Shown here piece after piece: positions 1 through 7,679 of a stretch of 64,000 nucleotides of DNA. Within the stretch, counting starts at the first letter, position 1, and each line of letters begins with the position of its first letter. Source of the DNA: an uncultured Dechloromonas sp. (GTDB lineage: Bacteria; Pseudomonadota; Gammaproteobacteria; Burkholderiales; Rhodocyclaceae); contig NZ_CAMFKO010000005.1 of the NCBI RefSeq assembly GCF_945957265.1, forward strand, positions 62,001 through 126,000, given 5' to 3'. The notes beneath the pieces were generated by a model that saw only the letters and a list, made by a program, of their open reading frames with translations, was not told the origin of the DNA and made no database searches. The translations under genes and the position numbers were made by a program.

Positions 1-112
1 GCATGAAGAAGGGGCCGGACAGCACGCTCTGGTAGATCACCAGGCCGATGGGGAAGAAGACGGACAGGGCGAGCAGGGCCACCACGGCCCGTCGGGGCAG
101 TGTTTGCATCAT
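1..112 (-). CDS. ABC transporter permease, N-terminal fragment (runs off window)
   Basis: This is the first part of an inner-membrane ABC transporter permease; the rest lies outside the window. About 37 residues are visible: a double ATG start, a short basic stretch (LPRR), one hydrophobic segment at about residues 9-27, then YQSVLSGPFF, an opening typical of FbpB/PotB-class permeases. AGGAAA lies just upstream of the start. The gene is 91 bases downstream of a substrate-binding protein gene on the same strand, which fits a binding protein-permease-ATPase operon. The family call rests on this short segment and the context. Confidence 0.7.
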   Translation of the reverse strand, partial: MMQTLPRRAVVALLALSVFFPIGLVIYQSVLSGPFFM

Positions 113-145
113 GGGATTTCCTCGGGAAAGGGGAGGGAGTGGCGA

Positions 146-191
146 CCGGCAGGGAGATTGCCGGCCGCCGGGCGCCAGGGAGGCGGCGCCC
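146..191 (-). promoter_or_regulatory. Paired intercistronic hairpins between binding protein and permease
   Basis: Two hairpins lie in the 91-base gap: CCGGCA/TGCCGG (146-151 with 159-164) and GGGCGCC/GGCGCCC (170-176 with 185-191). Neither is followed by a T-run on the minus strand. They more likely stabilise the upstream binding-protein message, or partly terminate before the permease, than form a full terminator. Intercistronic hairpins of this kind are common after binding-protein genes; the role here is inferred. Confidence 0.4.
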
Positions 192-203
192 CGGATCGGC
201 GGC

Positions 204-1307
204 TTACTTGCCCTTGACCGTGCTATTCCACTGCTTCAGGAATTCGAGGCGCTTGGCCTGGTCGAGATAGGTGAGCAGGCCGGTGTTGATGGCCACCGGG
301 CGCAGCGCGTCGCCGAGCTGCTTCTTCAGGCCGCTGGCCGTGGTGTCGCCCTCGACGTCGGGGCGGATGGCGTAGAGGTCGGCCTTGCTGGCGATGATCT
401 CCTGGCCCTTCTTGGACAGCACGAAATCGAGCCACAGCTTGGCGGCGTTCGGGTTCTTCGCCTTCTTGGCGATGAACATCACGCGGCTGATGACCAGGGT
501 GTAGTCCCTGGGCAGCACGATGCCGATCGACGGGTCCTTCTGGGCGCGGGTCAGCGCGTAGGCGGCGTTGAGGTTATAGCCGATCAGGTTCTCGCCGGAG
601 GCGATGCGCTCCATCATCGTGCCGGTCGACGCCTGCACCTTGGCCTGCACCGCGCCGAGCGCCTTCTGCAATTCGGCGAAGCCGGCGGCGTTGACCTGCT
701 TGTCCTGGGTCACCAGCATGAAGCCGACGCCCGACTTTTCCGGGTCGTAGGTGTTGACCTTGCCCTTGAACTTGTCGGTCTGCGTGTTGAGCAGCTTGAT
801 GAAGTCGGCATGCGTCTGCGGCACGTCGCCGGCCGGGATCAGGCGCTTGTTGTAGACGAAACCGATCGGTTCGTAGGTGGTGCCGAAAGCCTCGTTCTTC
901 CAGTTCGCCCATTCCGGCAGCTTGGCCGTTTCGGGCGATTTGTGCGGCTGGGCGTAGCCGTCGTTGACCAGCTTGATCTGCAGGTCCATCGACGACGACC
1001 AGGTGACGTCGGCCGAGCTGCCGGCGGCAGTTTCGGAAATGAAGCGGTTGTACAGCTCGGTGGTGCTCATGTTGCTGTACTCGACGTTGACCGCCGGGTA
1101 CATGGCGCGGAATTCGCGGATCAGGTGGTTGGCCTGCTCGTTGTCGGTGACGCCGTAGATGACCAGCTTGCCTTCCTTCTGCGCGGCGGCGGCGAGGTCG
1201 GCGGTGGATTGGGCGTGGGCCGGGCCGAGGCCGAAGGCGGCGTGGAGGGCGGCCACGGTCAGGCCGGCAAGCAGGCCGCGCTGGAAGCGGCGACGGGTTG
1301 TATTCAT
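204..1307 (-). CDS. ABC transporter substrate-binding protein (AfuA/FbpA-like, Tat signal)
   Basis: A 367-residue periplasmic solute-binding protein of the Fe3+/2-aminoethylphosphonate/polyamine type (COG1840-like). The N-terminus carries TRRRFQR followed by a hydrophobic stretch and AHAQS, so it looks like a Tat signal cleaved near residue 33. The mature part starts with KEGKLVIYGVTDNEQA, the usual first beta strand of type II binding proteins. It precedes a permease gene and follows a porin gene, and a TctD/TctE-like regulator pair lies beyond that, so the cargo may be a carboxylate or other small anion. The substrate cannot be read from sequence. An operator-like motif and a -10 lie 73-105 bases upstream of the start. 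Confidence 0.85.
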   Translation of the reverse strand: MNTTRRRFQRGLLAGLTVAALHAAFGLGPAHAQSTADLAAAAQKEGKLVIYGVTDNEQANHLIREFRAMYPAVNVEYSNMSTTELYNRFISETAAGSSADVTWSSSMDLQIKLVNDGYAQPHKSPETAKLPEWANWKNEAFGTTYEPIGFVYNKRLIPAGDVPQTHADFIKLLNTQTDKFKGKVNTYDPEKSGVGFMLVTQDKQVNAAGFAELQKALGAVQAKVQASTGTMMERIASGENLIGYNLNAAYALTRAQKDPSIGIVLPRDYTLVISRVMFIAKKAKNPNAAKLWLDFVLSKKGQEIIASKADLYAIRPDVEGDTTASGLKKQLGDALRPVAINTGLLTYLDQAKRLEFLKQWNSTVKGK

Positions 1308-1379
1308 GTTTGTCTCCTTGGTTCGATTCTGGCATCCGGTCCGGGCTTTGTCAGGCGCCGGCCGGATGGCTCAGGGTCC

Positions 1380-1412
1380 AATGTAGGTTTTGCGGCTTTC
1401 GATTCGCTTTCG
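1380..1412 (-). promoter_or_regulatory. Putative TctD-type operator and -10 for the binding-protein gene
   Basis: On the minus strand two CGAAAGC heptamers repeat with an 11-base period (1395-1412), followed after exactly 9 bases by a -10-like TACATT (1380-1385). The same 18-bp motif, with one mismatch and the same 9-base gap to a -10, precedes the porin gene at 2943-2975. Direct repeats with about one helical turn are what OmpR/PhoB-family regulators bind, and such a regulator gene lies next to the porin. The arrangement is seen in sequence; assignment to the TctD-like protein is inference. Confidence 0.55.
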
Positions 1413-1418
1413 TTTTCG

Positions 1419-1457
1419 CGGGGAAAGCGATTATTTGTCCGGCTTTCGCTTTCCCCG
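1419..1457 (-). promoter_or_regulatory. 12-bp inverted repeat downstream of the porin gene
   Basis: CGGGGAAAGCGA (1419-1430) and TCGCTTTCCCCG (1446-1457) are perfect inverted copies around a 15-base loop, 11 bases past the porin stop codon. There is no T-run after it on the minus strand. It could be a transcript-end stabiliser or a weak terminator. It also contains GAAAGCG units like those in the nearby operator. Confidence 0.45.
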
Positions 1458-1467
1458 TGCAGGCCGC

Positions 1468-2880
1468 TTAGAAGCGGTAACGGCCGCCAAGCATCAGCGA
1501 CGACGGCGAGAAGTTCGGCGGCAGGCCGGAATCCTTGTCGTAGCCCTGGCAGGTGCCGCCGGCGCACAGCGAGTTCTGGCCGCCGTTCTTGTTGGTGACC
1601 TTGGCGTAATAGACGTAGAGGTCGGTCTGCTTGTCGAGCGCGAACTCGTAGCCGGCGCCGTAGTGGTCGGAATCCCGGTTGGTCGCGAGTTTGTCGTCGA
1701 GGTGGCCGTAGACGGCGCGCAGCGTGTGGCGGTCCATGAACGGCATGGCGGCGCCCAGCCACCAGATGTCGCGGTCCAGCGTCTTGTAGGTGGCGGCCCC
1801 GGCCTGGGTATCCTCGCCGTGCAGGAACTGGGCGTACAGCTTGGCGAACTTGAGGTCGTAGGTGGCGGCCAGGTTCCACGACTTGCGGTGGGCGTTCTCG
1901 GTGGCCGGGGCGGTGACGGTGCCCATCTTGGCGTAGTCGAGGTAGCCGGCGCCGACGAAGAGCGGGCCGTTGGCGTAGGTCAGGCTGGCGCTGACGCCCT
2001 TGCCTTCGCCCTCGGGGCCGGTATTGCTGTTGCCGGGGGCGCCGCCGGTGACGCCGACCTCGGCCTTGCTGTTGTTCTCCATGCCGGCCGAGTAGGCGAT
2101 CTTGCCCTGGAAGCCGGCCAGGGTCGGGGTGGCGTAGAACACCGCGTTGTCGAAGCGGCTGGCCGCAGCCGACGACCACAGGCGGAAGGCGGTGGCGCCG
2201 CCGATGGTGAACGGGTCGGAGATGCTGGTGATCGAGTAGATCGGCGCATAGTCGCGACCGAAGCGGATGTCGCCGAATTTCTTGCTGTTCAGGCCGAGGA
2301 AGGTGTTGCGCGAGAAGATGGCGACGCCGGTGCTGTTGACCGAGGCCGACGAGGCGTTGCCCTGGCCCGGGTTGCTGACGTTGGACGAGTGGCCGGTGTT
2401 CTGGCCGTTGTCGACGGAAACGCCGGCTTCGAGCTGGAAGTAGGCGGAGAGGTCGTCGCCGAATGCTCTTTCGCCCTTGAAGCCGAGGCGGCTGGCCGAG
2501 CCGAGGCCGCTCTGGATGCGCGCCTTGCTGCCCTGGCCGTAGTTGCCGTATTCGACGCCGGCGTCGATGATGCCGTAGATGCTCAGGCCGGCCGGCATGG
2601 CCAGGCCCTTGCTCTTGGCCGGGGTGGCGGCGGCCTGGACGGCGGTTTCGGCGGACTTGCTCGCCGCGTCGGCCTTCCTGGTCGCTTCTTCGGCTTTCTT
2701 GGTGGCCGCGCTGGTGGTCGCGGCGGTGGCGGTCAGCAGTTCTTCCAGCTTTTCGAGGCGGGCTTTCTGGGCGGCGATTTCGGCGCGCAGGTCGTCGAGC
2801 GGTGCGGCGTGGACGGTGCCGGCCACGGCCAGCGGTGCAAAGCAGGCCAGGACGGCCCGGTACAGGGATTGATGACGCAT
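1468..2880 (-). CDS. Outer-membrane porin with N-terminal coiled coil
   Basis: A general diffusion porin (Gram-negative porin family common in betaproteobacteria) of 470 residues. The start at 2880 is chosen because GGAGGAGA lies 4 bases upstream; an upstream in-frame ATG at 2913 lacks this. The signal peptide ends near VHAAP. Next comes a heptad-rich, Ala/Lys/Glu-rich segment of about 70 residues (DDLRAEIAAQKARLEKLEEL onward) predicted to be a coiled coil, then a beta-barrel beginning LSIYGIIDAGVEYG and ending with the outer-membrane GGRYRF terminus. The barrel part has the usual family length; the coiled-coil head is an addition. The nearby transporter and TctDE genes suggest it admits the same solute. 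Confidence 0.9.
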   Translation of the reverse strand: MRHQSLYRAVLACFAPLAVAGTVHAAPLDDLRAEIAAQKARLEKLEELLTATAATTSAATKKAEEATRKADAASKSAETAVQAAATPAKSKGLAMPAGLSIYGIIDAGVEYGNYGQGSKARIQSGLGSASRLGFKGERAFGDDLSAYFQLEAGVSVDNGQNTGHSSNVSNPGQGNASSASVNSTGVAIFSRNTFLGLNSKKFGDIRFGRDYAPIYSITSISDPFTIGGATAFRLWSSAAASRFDNAVFYATPTLAGFQGKIAYSAGMENNSKAEVGVTGGAPGNSNTGPEGEGKGVSASLTYANGPLFVGAGYLDYAKMGTVTAPATENAHRKSWNLAATYDLKFAKLYAQFLHGEDTQAGAATYKTLDRDIWWLGAAMPFMDRHTLRAVYGHLDDKLATNRDSDHYGAGYEFALDKQTDLYVYYAKVTNKNGGQNSLCAGGTCQGYDKDSGLPPNFSPSSLMLGGRYRF

Positions 2881-2942
2881 TGTCTCCTCCGGGAGGTTGT
2901 TGTCGATGTGCAATCGAACCGGCGGGTGCCGGCTGGGAACGC

Positions 2943-2975
2943 ATTAAAGGCGGGGAAGCTTTCGATTTGCTTTCG
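2943..2975 (-). promoter_or_regulatory. Putative TctD-type operator and -10 for the porin gene
   Basis: The 18-bp motif (2958-2975) reads as two CGAAAGC units 11 bases apart on the minus strand, with TTTAAT as a -10 (2943-2948) exactly 9 bases downstream. It is the twin of the motif at 1395-1412. It sits in the 159-base divergent region between the porin and response-regulator genes, about 78 bases before the porin start. Confidence 0.55.
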
Positions 2976-3039
2976 GTCGTTCGGCGCGGAACAATGCCGT
3001 CAAAGAGTCCGGCCCGAGCCGGCAAAATGGAGACAAGAC

Positions 3040-3717
3040 ATGAAGATCCTGCTGGTCGAAGACCATCCGGAACTGTGCGAGTGGGTGGCCAAATCCCTGC
3101 GCCAGTCCGGCTATGCGGTGGATATCGCCGACTGCGGCGAGCACGCCGAACACTACCTGCTGACCGGGGAGTACGACGGCGTGCTGCTCGACCTGTCGCT
3201 GCCCGGCAAGGATGGCCTGGAGGTGCTGAAAAGCCTGCGCGGCCGCGGCTCGCAGGTGCCGGTGCTGATCTTCACGGCGCGCGGTTCGGTGGATGACCGC
3301 ATCCGCGGCCTCAACCTCGGCGCCGACGACTACCTGCCCAAGCCCTTCGAACTCGGCGAGCTGGAAGCCCGCCTCAAGGCCCTGCTCCGGCGTTCGTCCG
3401 GGCAGACGCCGGTGGTGCGCCTGGGGGCGCTGGCCTTCGACACGGTGAGCCGCCTGCCGACGGTCAATGGCGCGCCGCTGTCGCTGACGCCGCGCGAACT
3501 GGCGGTGCTGGAAGCGCTGCTCGGCCGCATCGGCCGCCCGGTGGCGCGCGACGCGCTGTTCGAAAAGCTGTTCAGCATGGAGCAGGACGCGCGTCCCGAG
3601 GCCATCGAAATCTACGTCTCGCGGCTGCGCAAGAAGCTGGAGGGGAGCGGCGTGGCGGTGACCACGGTGCGCGGCCTCGGCTACCTGATCGCGGCCACCG
3701 GCGAGGCGGCGGCTTGA
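3040..3717 (+). CDS. tctD: TctD-like response regulator, OmpR/PhoB family
   Basis: A 225-residue two-component response regulator. The receiver domain (about 1-120) has the acidic pair in LLVEDHP, the phospho-acceptor Asp in LLDLSLPGKDG, a Thr in FTARG and the Lys in PKPFE. The C-terminal winged helix (about 125-220) ends with VTTVRGLGYLI, typical of OmpR/PhoB proteins. The ATG follows GGAGAC. The gene is transcribed away from the porin gene and overlaps the next kinase gene. In the TctDE family this protein activates tricarboxylate porin and transport genes; here the likely targets are the neighbouring porin and ABC genes. Confidence 0.88.
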   Translation: MKILLVEDHPELCEWVAKSLRQSGYAVDIADCGEHAEHYLLTGEYDGVLLDLSLPGKDGLEVLKSLRGRGSQVPVLIFTARGSVDDRIRGLNLGADDYLPKPFELGELEARLKALLRRSSGQTPVVRLGALAFDTVSRLPTVNGAPLSLTPRELAVLEALLGRIGRPVARDALFEKLFSMEQDARPEAIEIYVSRLRKKLEGSGVAVTTVRGLGYLIAATGEAAA

Positions 3718-5114
3718 TCTCCCGCGTGCGTAGCCGCCTGCCGGCCAAGAGCCTCAAGCGCGGCCTGGCCGTCTGGCTGGTCGGCGTGTTGTCGACCCTG
3801 CTGCTGGTCGATGCCTGGTTCAGCTACCGCGACGCGCTGGGCGCCGCCAACCAGGCCTACGACCGTTCGCTGTCGGCGTCGCTGAAGGGCATCGCCGAAC
3901 GCATCTACGCCACCGACAGCGAGGTGGTGGTCGACATTCCCTATTCGGCGCTCGAACTGTTCGAGGCCGGCAGCTCGGACCGCGTGTTCTACAGCGTCGG
4001 CCATCCCGGCGACGAGGCGATCACCGGCTACGAGGGCCTGCCGCCGCCCGAGGTCCTGACCCCCAATGTCGCGGTGTTCTACGACGGCATCTACAAGGGC
4101 CATGCCCTGCGCCTGGGGGCGATGCTCAAGCCCCTGTACCGCACCGAATTCCCGCGGCCGGTGCTGGTCATCCTCGGCGAAACCACCAATTCCCGGCAGG
4201 AGGTGGTGCAAAGCCTGTTCTTCGGCGAGGTCGGCCGCAAGACGCTGCTCGTGGTCGTCGCCCTGGTTGTCGCGCTGGTCGCCACCCGGCAGGCGGTCAA
4301 GCCGGTGGAGCGGCTGGGCCAGGCCATCCGCAACCGTCCGGACGACGACCTGACGCCGATCCAGCCCGACGACCTGCCGCGCGAGGTGGTGCCGCTGGTC
4401 GATGCCATCAACCTGCACATGGACCGCATCGAACGCATGGTCGAGGCGCGCCGCCGCTTCATCGCCGATGCCGCCCACCAGCTGCGCACGCCGCTGGCGG
4501 TGCTCAACACGCAGGCCGAATACGCCTTGCGGCAAAGCGAGGTCGGCGAAATGCGGCCGGCCGTCGAGGCTTTCCACAACAGCCTGGGCAGCGCCATCCG
4601 CCTGACCAACCAGCTGCTGTCGCTGTCGCGGGCGGAGCCGGTCAACGGCCTGGTGGCGCCGCCGCAAACGGTGGACCTGGCCGTCGTGGCGCGCGACATG
4701 GTGGTCGAGCTGCTGCCCCTGGCCGTGCGCAAGCAGATCGACCTCGGCTACGAGCGGGATGGTGAGCTGCCGGCCATGGTCAGCGGGCAACCGGTGCTGC
4801 TGCGCGAAATGATCGCCAACCTGATCGACAACGCGCTGCGCTATACGCCGGAGGGCGGCTCGGTGACGGTGGCGGTGGGACGGCGGGAGGATGGCGTCCG
4901 CGTCGTGGTGCGCGACAACGGGCCGGGCATCCCCGAGGCGCAGCGGCAGAACGTGTTCCTGCGCTTCTTCCGCCTGGAAACCAGCGATACGCTGGGCAGC
5001 GGGCTGGGTTTGTCGATCGTCCGCGAAATCGTCCTCGCCCATGGCGGCGAGATCGCGCTTGACGATGCGGCGGGCGGCGGCCTGCTGGTGACGGTGCGTC
5101 TGCCGGCGGCCTGA
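3714..5114 (+). CDS. tctE: TctE-like sensor histidine kinase
   Basis: A 466-residue membrane histidine kinase, partner of the upstream regulator. The start is a TTG overlapping the regulator's stop codon (TTGA), with a GTG four codons in as an alternative. A first membrane segment (about 20-38) is followed by a TctE-type periplasmic domain (AYDRSLSASLKGIAERI), a second membrane segment (about 175-195), a HAMP-like linker, the H-box FIADAAHQLRTPLAVL, and an ATPase domain with N (NLIDNALRYTPEGG) and G boxes (DNGPGI, GSGLGLSI). All catalytic motifs look intact. The family senses carboxylates in the periplasm; the ligand here is unknown. Confidence 0.88.
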   Translation: MISRVRSRLPAKSLKRGLAVWLVGVLSTLLLVDAWFSYRDALGAANQAYDRSLSASLKGIAERIYATDSEVVVDIPYSALELFEAGSSDRVFYSVGHPGDEAITGYEGLPPPEVLTPNVAVFYDGIYKGHALRLGAMLKPLYRTEFPRPVLVILGETTNSRQEVVQSLFFGEVGRKTLLVVVALVVALVATRQAVKPVERLGQAIRNRPDDDLTPIQPDDLPREVVPLVDAINLHMDRIERMVEARRRFIADAAHQLRTPLAVLNTQAEYALRQSEVGEMRPAVEAFHNSLGSAIRLTNQLLSLSRAEPVNGLVAPPQTVDLAVVARDMVVELLPLAVRKQIDLGYERDGELPAMVSGQPVLLREMIANLIDNALRYTPEGGSVTVAVGRREDGVRVVVRDNGPGIPEAQRQNVFLRFFRLETSDTLGSGLGLSIVREIVLAHGGEIALDDAAGGGLLVTVRLPAA

Positions 5115-5120
5115 GCCGGC

Positions 5121-5714
5121 TTACTTTTTCTTGCTGCCGATCTTCGTTTCCTGGCCGGCCATCAGCCGCTGGATGTTCTGCCAGTGCTTGCCGATCAGCG
5201 CCATGCCGAGGAGGCCGACGACCAGCGTCTGGTTGGTGACGCCGTGCATCAGCACGGCGATGACCGGCGCGGCGGCGGCGGCGATCAGCGCGGCGAGCGA
5301 GGAGTAGCGCGAGACGTAGGCGACGAGCAGCCAGGTGCCGGCGACGGCCAGGCCGAGGATGGGGTCGAGAGCGAGCAGCACGCCGGCGGCCGTGGCGACG
5401 CCCTTGCCGCCCTTGAATTTGAGGAAGACCGGGTAGAGGTGGCCGATGAAGACGGCCAGCGCGACCAGGGCGATCGCCGTGTCGCCGAAGCCCATCTGCT
5501 GGGCGACGATGACGGCGACGGCGCCCTTCAGCGCATCGCCGATCAGGGTCATCAGCGCGGCCTTCTTGTTGCCGCTGCGCAGCACGTTGGTGGCGCCCGG
5601 GTTGCCCGAGCCGTAGGTGCGCGGATCGGCCAGGCCGAAGACCCTGGACGAGATCATCGCGAAGGGAACGGAACCGAGAAGGTAGGCGGCAAGGATGGCG
5701 AGGGCGGTTGGCAT
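5121..5714 (-). CDS. plsY: Acyl-phosphate:glycerol-3-phosphate acyltransferase PlsY
   Basis: PlsY is an integral membrane enzyme that transfers an acyl group from acyl-phosphate to glycerol 3-phosphate, the first step of phospholipid synthesis. The 197-residue protein starts at MPTALAIL and has about five hydrophobic segments and the family motifs GSVPFAMI, GSGNPGATNVLR and KFKGGKGVAT. Length matches the family. The C-terminus is basic (KIGSKKK). An in-frame ATG nine codons earlier is possible but does not fit the family start. It is divergent from folB, a common betaproteobacterial arrangement. Confidence 0.95.
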   Translation of the reverse strand: MPTALAILAAYLLGSVPFAMISSRVFGLADPRTYGSGNPGATNVLRSGNKKAALMTLIGDALKGAVAVIVAQQMGFGDTAIALVALAVFIGHLYPVFLKFKGGKGVATAAGVLLALDPILGLAVAGTWLLVAYVSRYSSLAALIAAAAAPVIAVLMHGVTNQTLVVGLLGMALIGKHWQNIQRLMAGQETKIGSKKK

Positions 5715-5781
5715 GGGTGAAATGGGTCGCAAGGGGTACAATCGCGGCGAATTTTACACCTGAGCAGCGGTCGACCGTCCC

Positions 5782-6132
5782 ATGGACATCATTTTCATCG
5801 AAGAATTGCGCGCCGAAACGTGGATAGGCATCTATCCGCGCGAAAAGGCCATGGCCCAGACGGTCGAGATTTCGCTACAGATCGGCGTGTCGACGGCATC
5901 GGCCGGGGCCAGCGACGATATCCGCGATACGGTCGATTACGCCGTCGTCGTCGAGCGCCTGCGCAACGACCTGGCCGGCAGCCATTTCAACCTGCTGGAA
6001 AAGCTCACCGAGCACATCGCCACCTACCTGCTGGAAAACTTCGCCGCCCAGTGGGTACGCGTCTCCGTCGCCAAGCTGGGGATGATGCCGGGCGTCAAGC
6101 GCGTCGGCGTCATCATCGAACGCTCGATCTGA
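5782..6132 (+). CDS. folB: Dihydroneopterin aldolase FolB
   Basis: A 116-residue cytoplasmic folate-pathway enzyme that splits 7,8-dihydroneopterin into 6-hydroxymethyl-dihydropterin and glycolaldehyde. The sequence shows the expected start (MDIIFIEELRAETWIGIYPRE), the central DTVDYAVVVERL and the NLLEKLTEHIA segment with the catalytic Glu. A -10-like TACAAT lies upstream at 5737. Length matches the family, and no other folate gene is adjacent. Confidence 0.93.
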   Translation: MDIIFIEELRAETWIGIYPREKAMAQTVEISLQIGVSTASAGASDDIRDTVDYAVVVERLRNDLAGSHFNLLEKLTEHIATYLLENFAAQWVRVSVAKLGMMPGVKRVGVIIERSI

Positions 6133-6174
6133 GCCGGGCTGGCGGCCGCTTGCTGCCGGCCGCCGGAGCACGCT

Positions 6175-6615
6175 TCAGAGTATTTCGGTGAGCACTTCCT
6201 TCTGGTCGAGCTCCTGGTAGAAGCGCGAAGCTTCAAGCCCCAGCGCATCGCGCGACGAGAGCACGCCGATCGGGCGACCATCCGGCAAGATGACCGGCAA
6301 ATGACGGAACCCGCCTTCGTGCATGATGTGCAGCGCATGGCCGAAAGGCTTTTCCGGGTCGGTGGTTTGCGGATTGGCGGTCATGACCGCGCGCACCGGC
6401 GTGCTGTTGGCGTCCAGCCCCGCGGCCAGCACCTTGAAGGTCAGGTCGCGTTCGGTACAGATGCCGAGCAGTTTGCCGTCCTCCGGCGTGACGACCAGTA
6501 CCACGCCGTCACGGTTGTCCCGCATGTGGGCGGCGACGGCATGGACGCTCTTTTCAGGCGTGGTGGTCAGGAAATGACGATTCTGGATGATCTTGATGGC
6601 GGCGCGATTCGGCAT
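6175..6615 (-). CDS. Two-CBS-domain protein
   Basis: A 146-residue stand-alone CBS-pair protein. Two CBS motifs are visible: residues about 10-70 (TTTPEKSVHAVAAHMRDNRDGVVLVV with LLGICTERDLT) and about 78-140 (MTANPQTTDPEKPFGHALHIM with PIGVLSSRDAL). Such proteins bind adenine nucleotides and act as energy or redox sensors for partner enzymes; no partner is evident here. AGGAGACGAACC precedes the ATG. It stands alone, downstream of the ZIP transporter gene on the same strand. Confidence 0.88.
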   Translation of the reverse strand: MPNRAAIKIIQNRHFLTTTPEKSVHAVAAHMRDNRDGVVLVVTPEDGKLLGICTERDLTFKVLAAGLDANSTPVRAVMTANPQTTDPEKPFGHALHIMHEGGFRHLPVILPDGRPIGVLSSRDALGLEASRFYQELDQKEVLTEIL

Positions 6616-6705
6616 GGTTCGTCTCCTCTGTCGGGGTTGGGGGCCTCAGGAGAGACAAACGCCGTTTGAATTGGTTCGCTGCCATAAACGGTCGTTCTAG
6701 CCTCA

Positions 6706-7581
6706 TCAAAAAATACTCGCCAGGCTCGTCATGACCGCGAATCCAGCGGCGAGGCCGGCTGTCCCGGCACCGATGCGGCCCGGCTTGTGCGAGGCCGGGA
6801 TCATCTCGTGGCTGACCACCCAGAGCATGGCGCCGGCCGCGGCGGCGAGGGCGAGCGGCAAGGCGGCGCCGGCGACGGTGCTGGCGATGACGCCGAACAG
6901 GCCGCCGACCGGCTCGACCAAGCCGGTGGCCAGCGCGATGAGGGCTGCGCGGAGCGGTGCTGCGCCAAGGGCGATCATGGCGCTGGCGACGATCCAGCCT
7001 TCCGGAATGTTCTGCATGGCGATGCCGAGGCTCATGCCATGGTCGGCGCCGGCCGCGGCCGCCACCCCGACCGCCAGCCCTTCCGGTACGTTGTGAATGG
7101 CGATGGCGGTGACGACGAGCGCGACCCTGGGTGTCGTGCCGCTGGTCTCGACTTCCTCGACGTGTTCGTGTGGCAAGCGGCGGTCGAGCGTGTGCATCGC
7201 AGCAACCCCGGCAAGCAGGGCGGCGGCCGTGGCGATGCCGAGCGCCCACGGCATGTCGCTGGCCGCTACCGTTTGTACGGCCGGGACGAGCAGCGAAAAG
7301 AGGCTGGCAGCGAGCATCATGCCGCCGGCGAGGCCGAGCATCGGCGCCATCAGGCGTTCGGAGGGGCGGCGCAGCATGAGCACGGGAATGGCGCCGAGTC
7401 CGGTCGCCGCGCCGGCGAGCAGGCTGGCTTCAAGCCCGCGGGCCGCCATCGGGTGGGCGGCCAGCCACTGCATCGCCTGCTCGATGCCGAACGCGGCGCC
7501 GACGACCGCCATGAGCAGCCCGGCCCAGAGATGGCGGCGGGCGGCGGGCTTGTCGTAATGCTGAAGAACGATCTGGGTCAT
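6706..7581 (-). CDS. ZIP-family divalent metal transporter
   Basis: A 291-residue inner-membrane transporter of the ZIP family (GufA/ZupT-like), likely importing Zn2+ or a similar metal. About eight hydrophobic helices are visible. The metal-binding helices carry HNVPEGLAVGVA and QNIPEGWIVASAM, and a short loop has DRRLPHEHVEEVE. The last helix has HEMIPASHK. A promoter region with two perfect 12-bp palindromes lies just upstream (7625-7649), suggesting repression by an unidentified regulator. Confidence 0.88.
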   Translation of the reverse strand: MTQIVLQHYDKPAARRHLWAGLLMAVVGAAFGIEQAMQWLAAHPMAARGLEASLLAGAATGLGAIPVLMLRRPSERLMAPMLGLAGGMMLAASLFSLLVPAVQTVAASDMPWALGIATAAALLAGVAAMHTLDRRLPHEHVEEVETSGTTPRVALVVTAIAIHNVPEGLAVGVAAAAGADHGMSLGIAMQNIPEGWIVASAMIALGAAPLRAALIALATGLVEPVGGLFGVIASTVAGAALPLALAAAAGAMLWVVSHEMIPASHKPGRIGAGTAGLAAGFAVMTSLASIF

Positions 7582-7589
7582 GGCGGCAC

Positions 7590-7665
7590 TCCGGTTGAAC
7601 GCTTGGGTGCCACTTTATTCGCTTGCTATCGATAGCTCCAATCGATTGGTGCAATCGTTGCGATT
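7590..7665 (-). promoter_or_regulatory. ZIP-transporter promoter with two perfect 12-bp palindromes
   Basis: Within the 98 bases before the transporter gene are GCTATCGATAGC (7625-7636) and CCAATCGATTGG (7638-7649), both perfect palindromes with a shared ATCGAT-type core. A third, weaker unit AATCG-TTG-CGATT lies at 7653-7665. On the minus strand a possible -35 TTGGAG and -10 ATAAAG, spaced 17, place the first palindrome between the two hexamers. This is a strong operator candidate; the binding protein is not known. Confidence 0.5.
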
Positions 7666-7679
7666 TGTTCGCTTAATGA

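Noticed and set aside
48-1598. A 516-codon plus-strand frame opposite the binding-protein gene
   Set aside because: The minus strand gives a full binding protein with signal peptide; the plus-strand product is repetitive and unlike any family.
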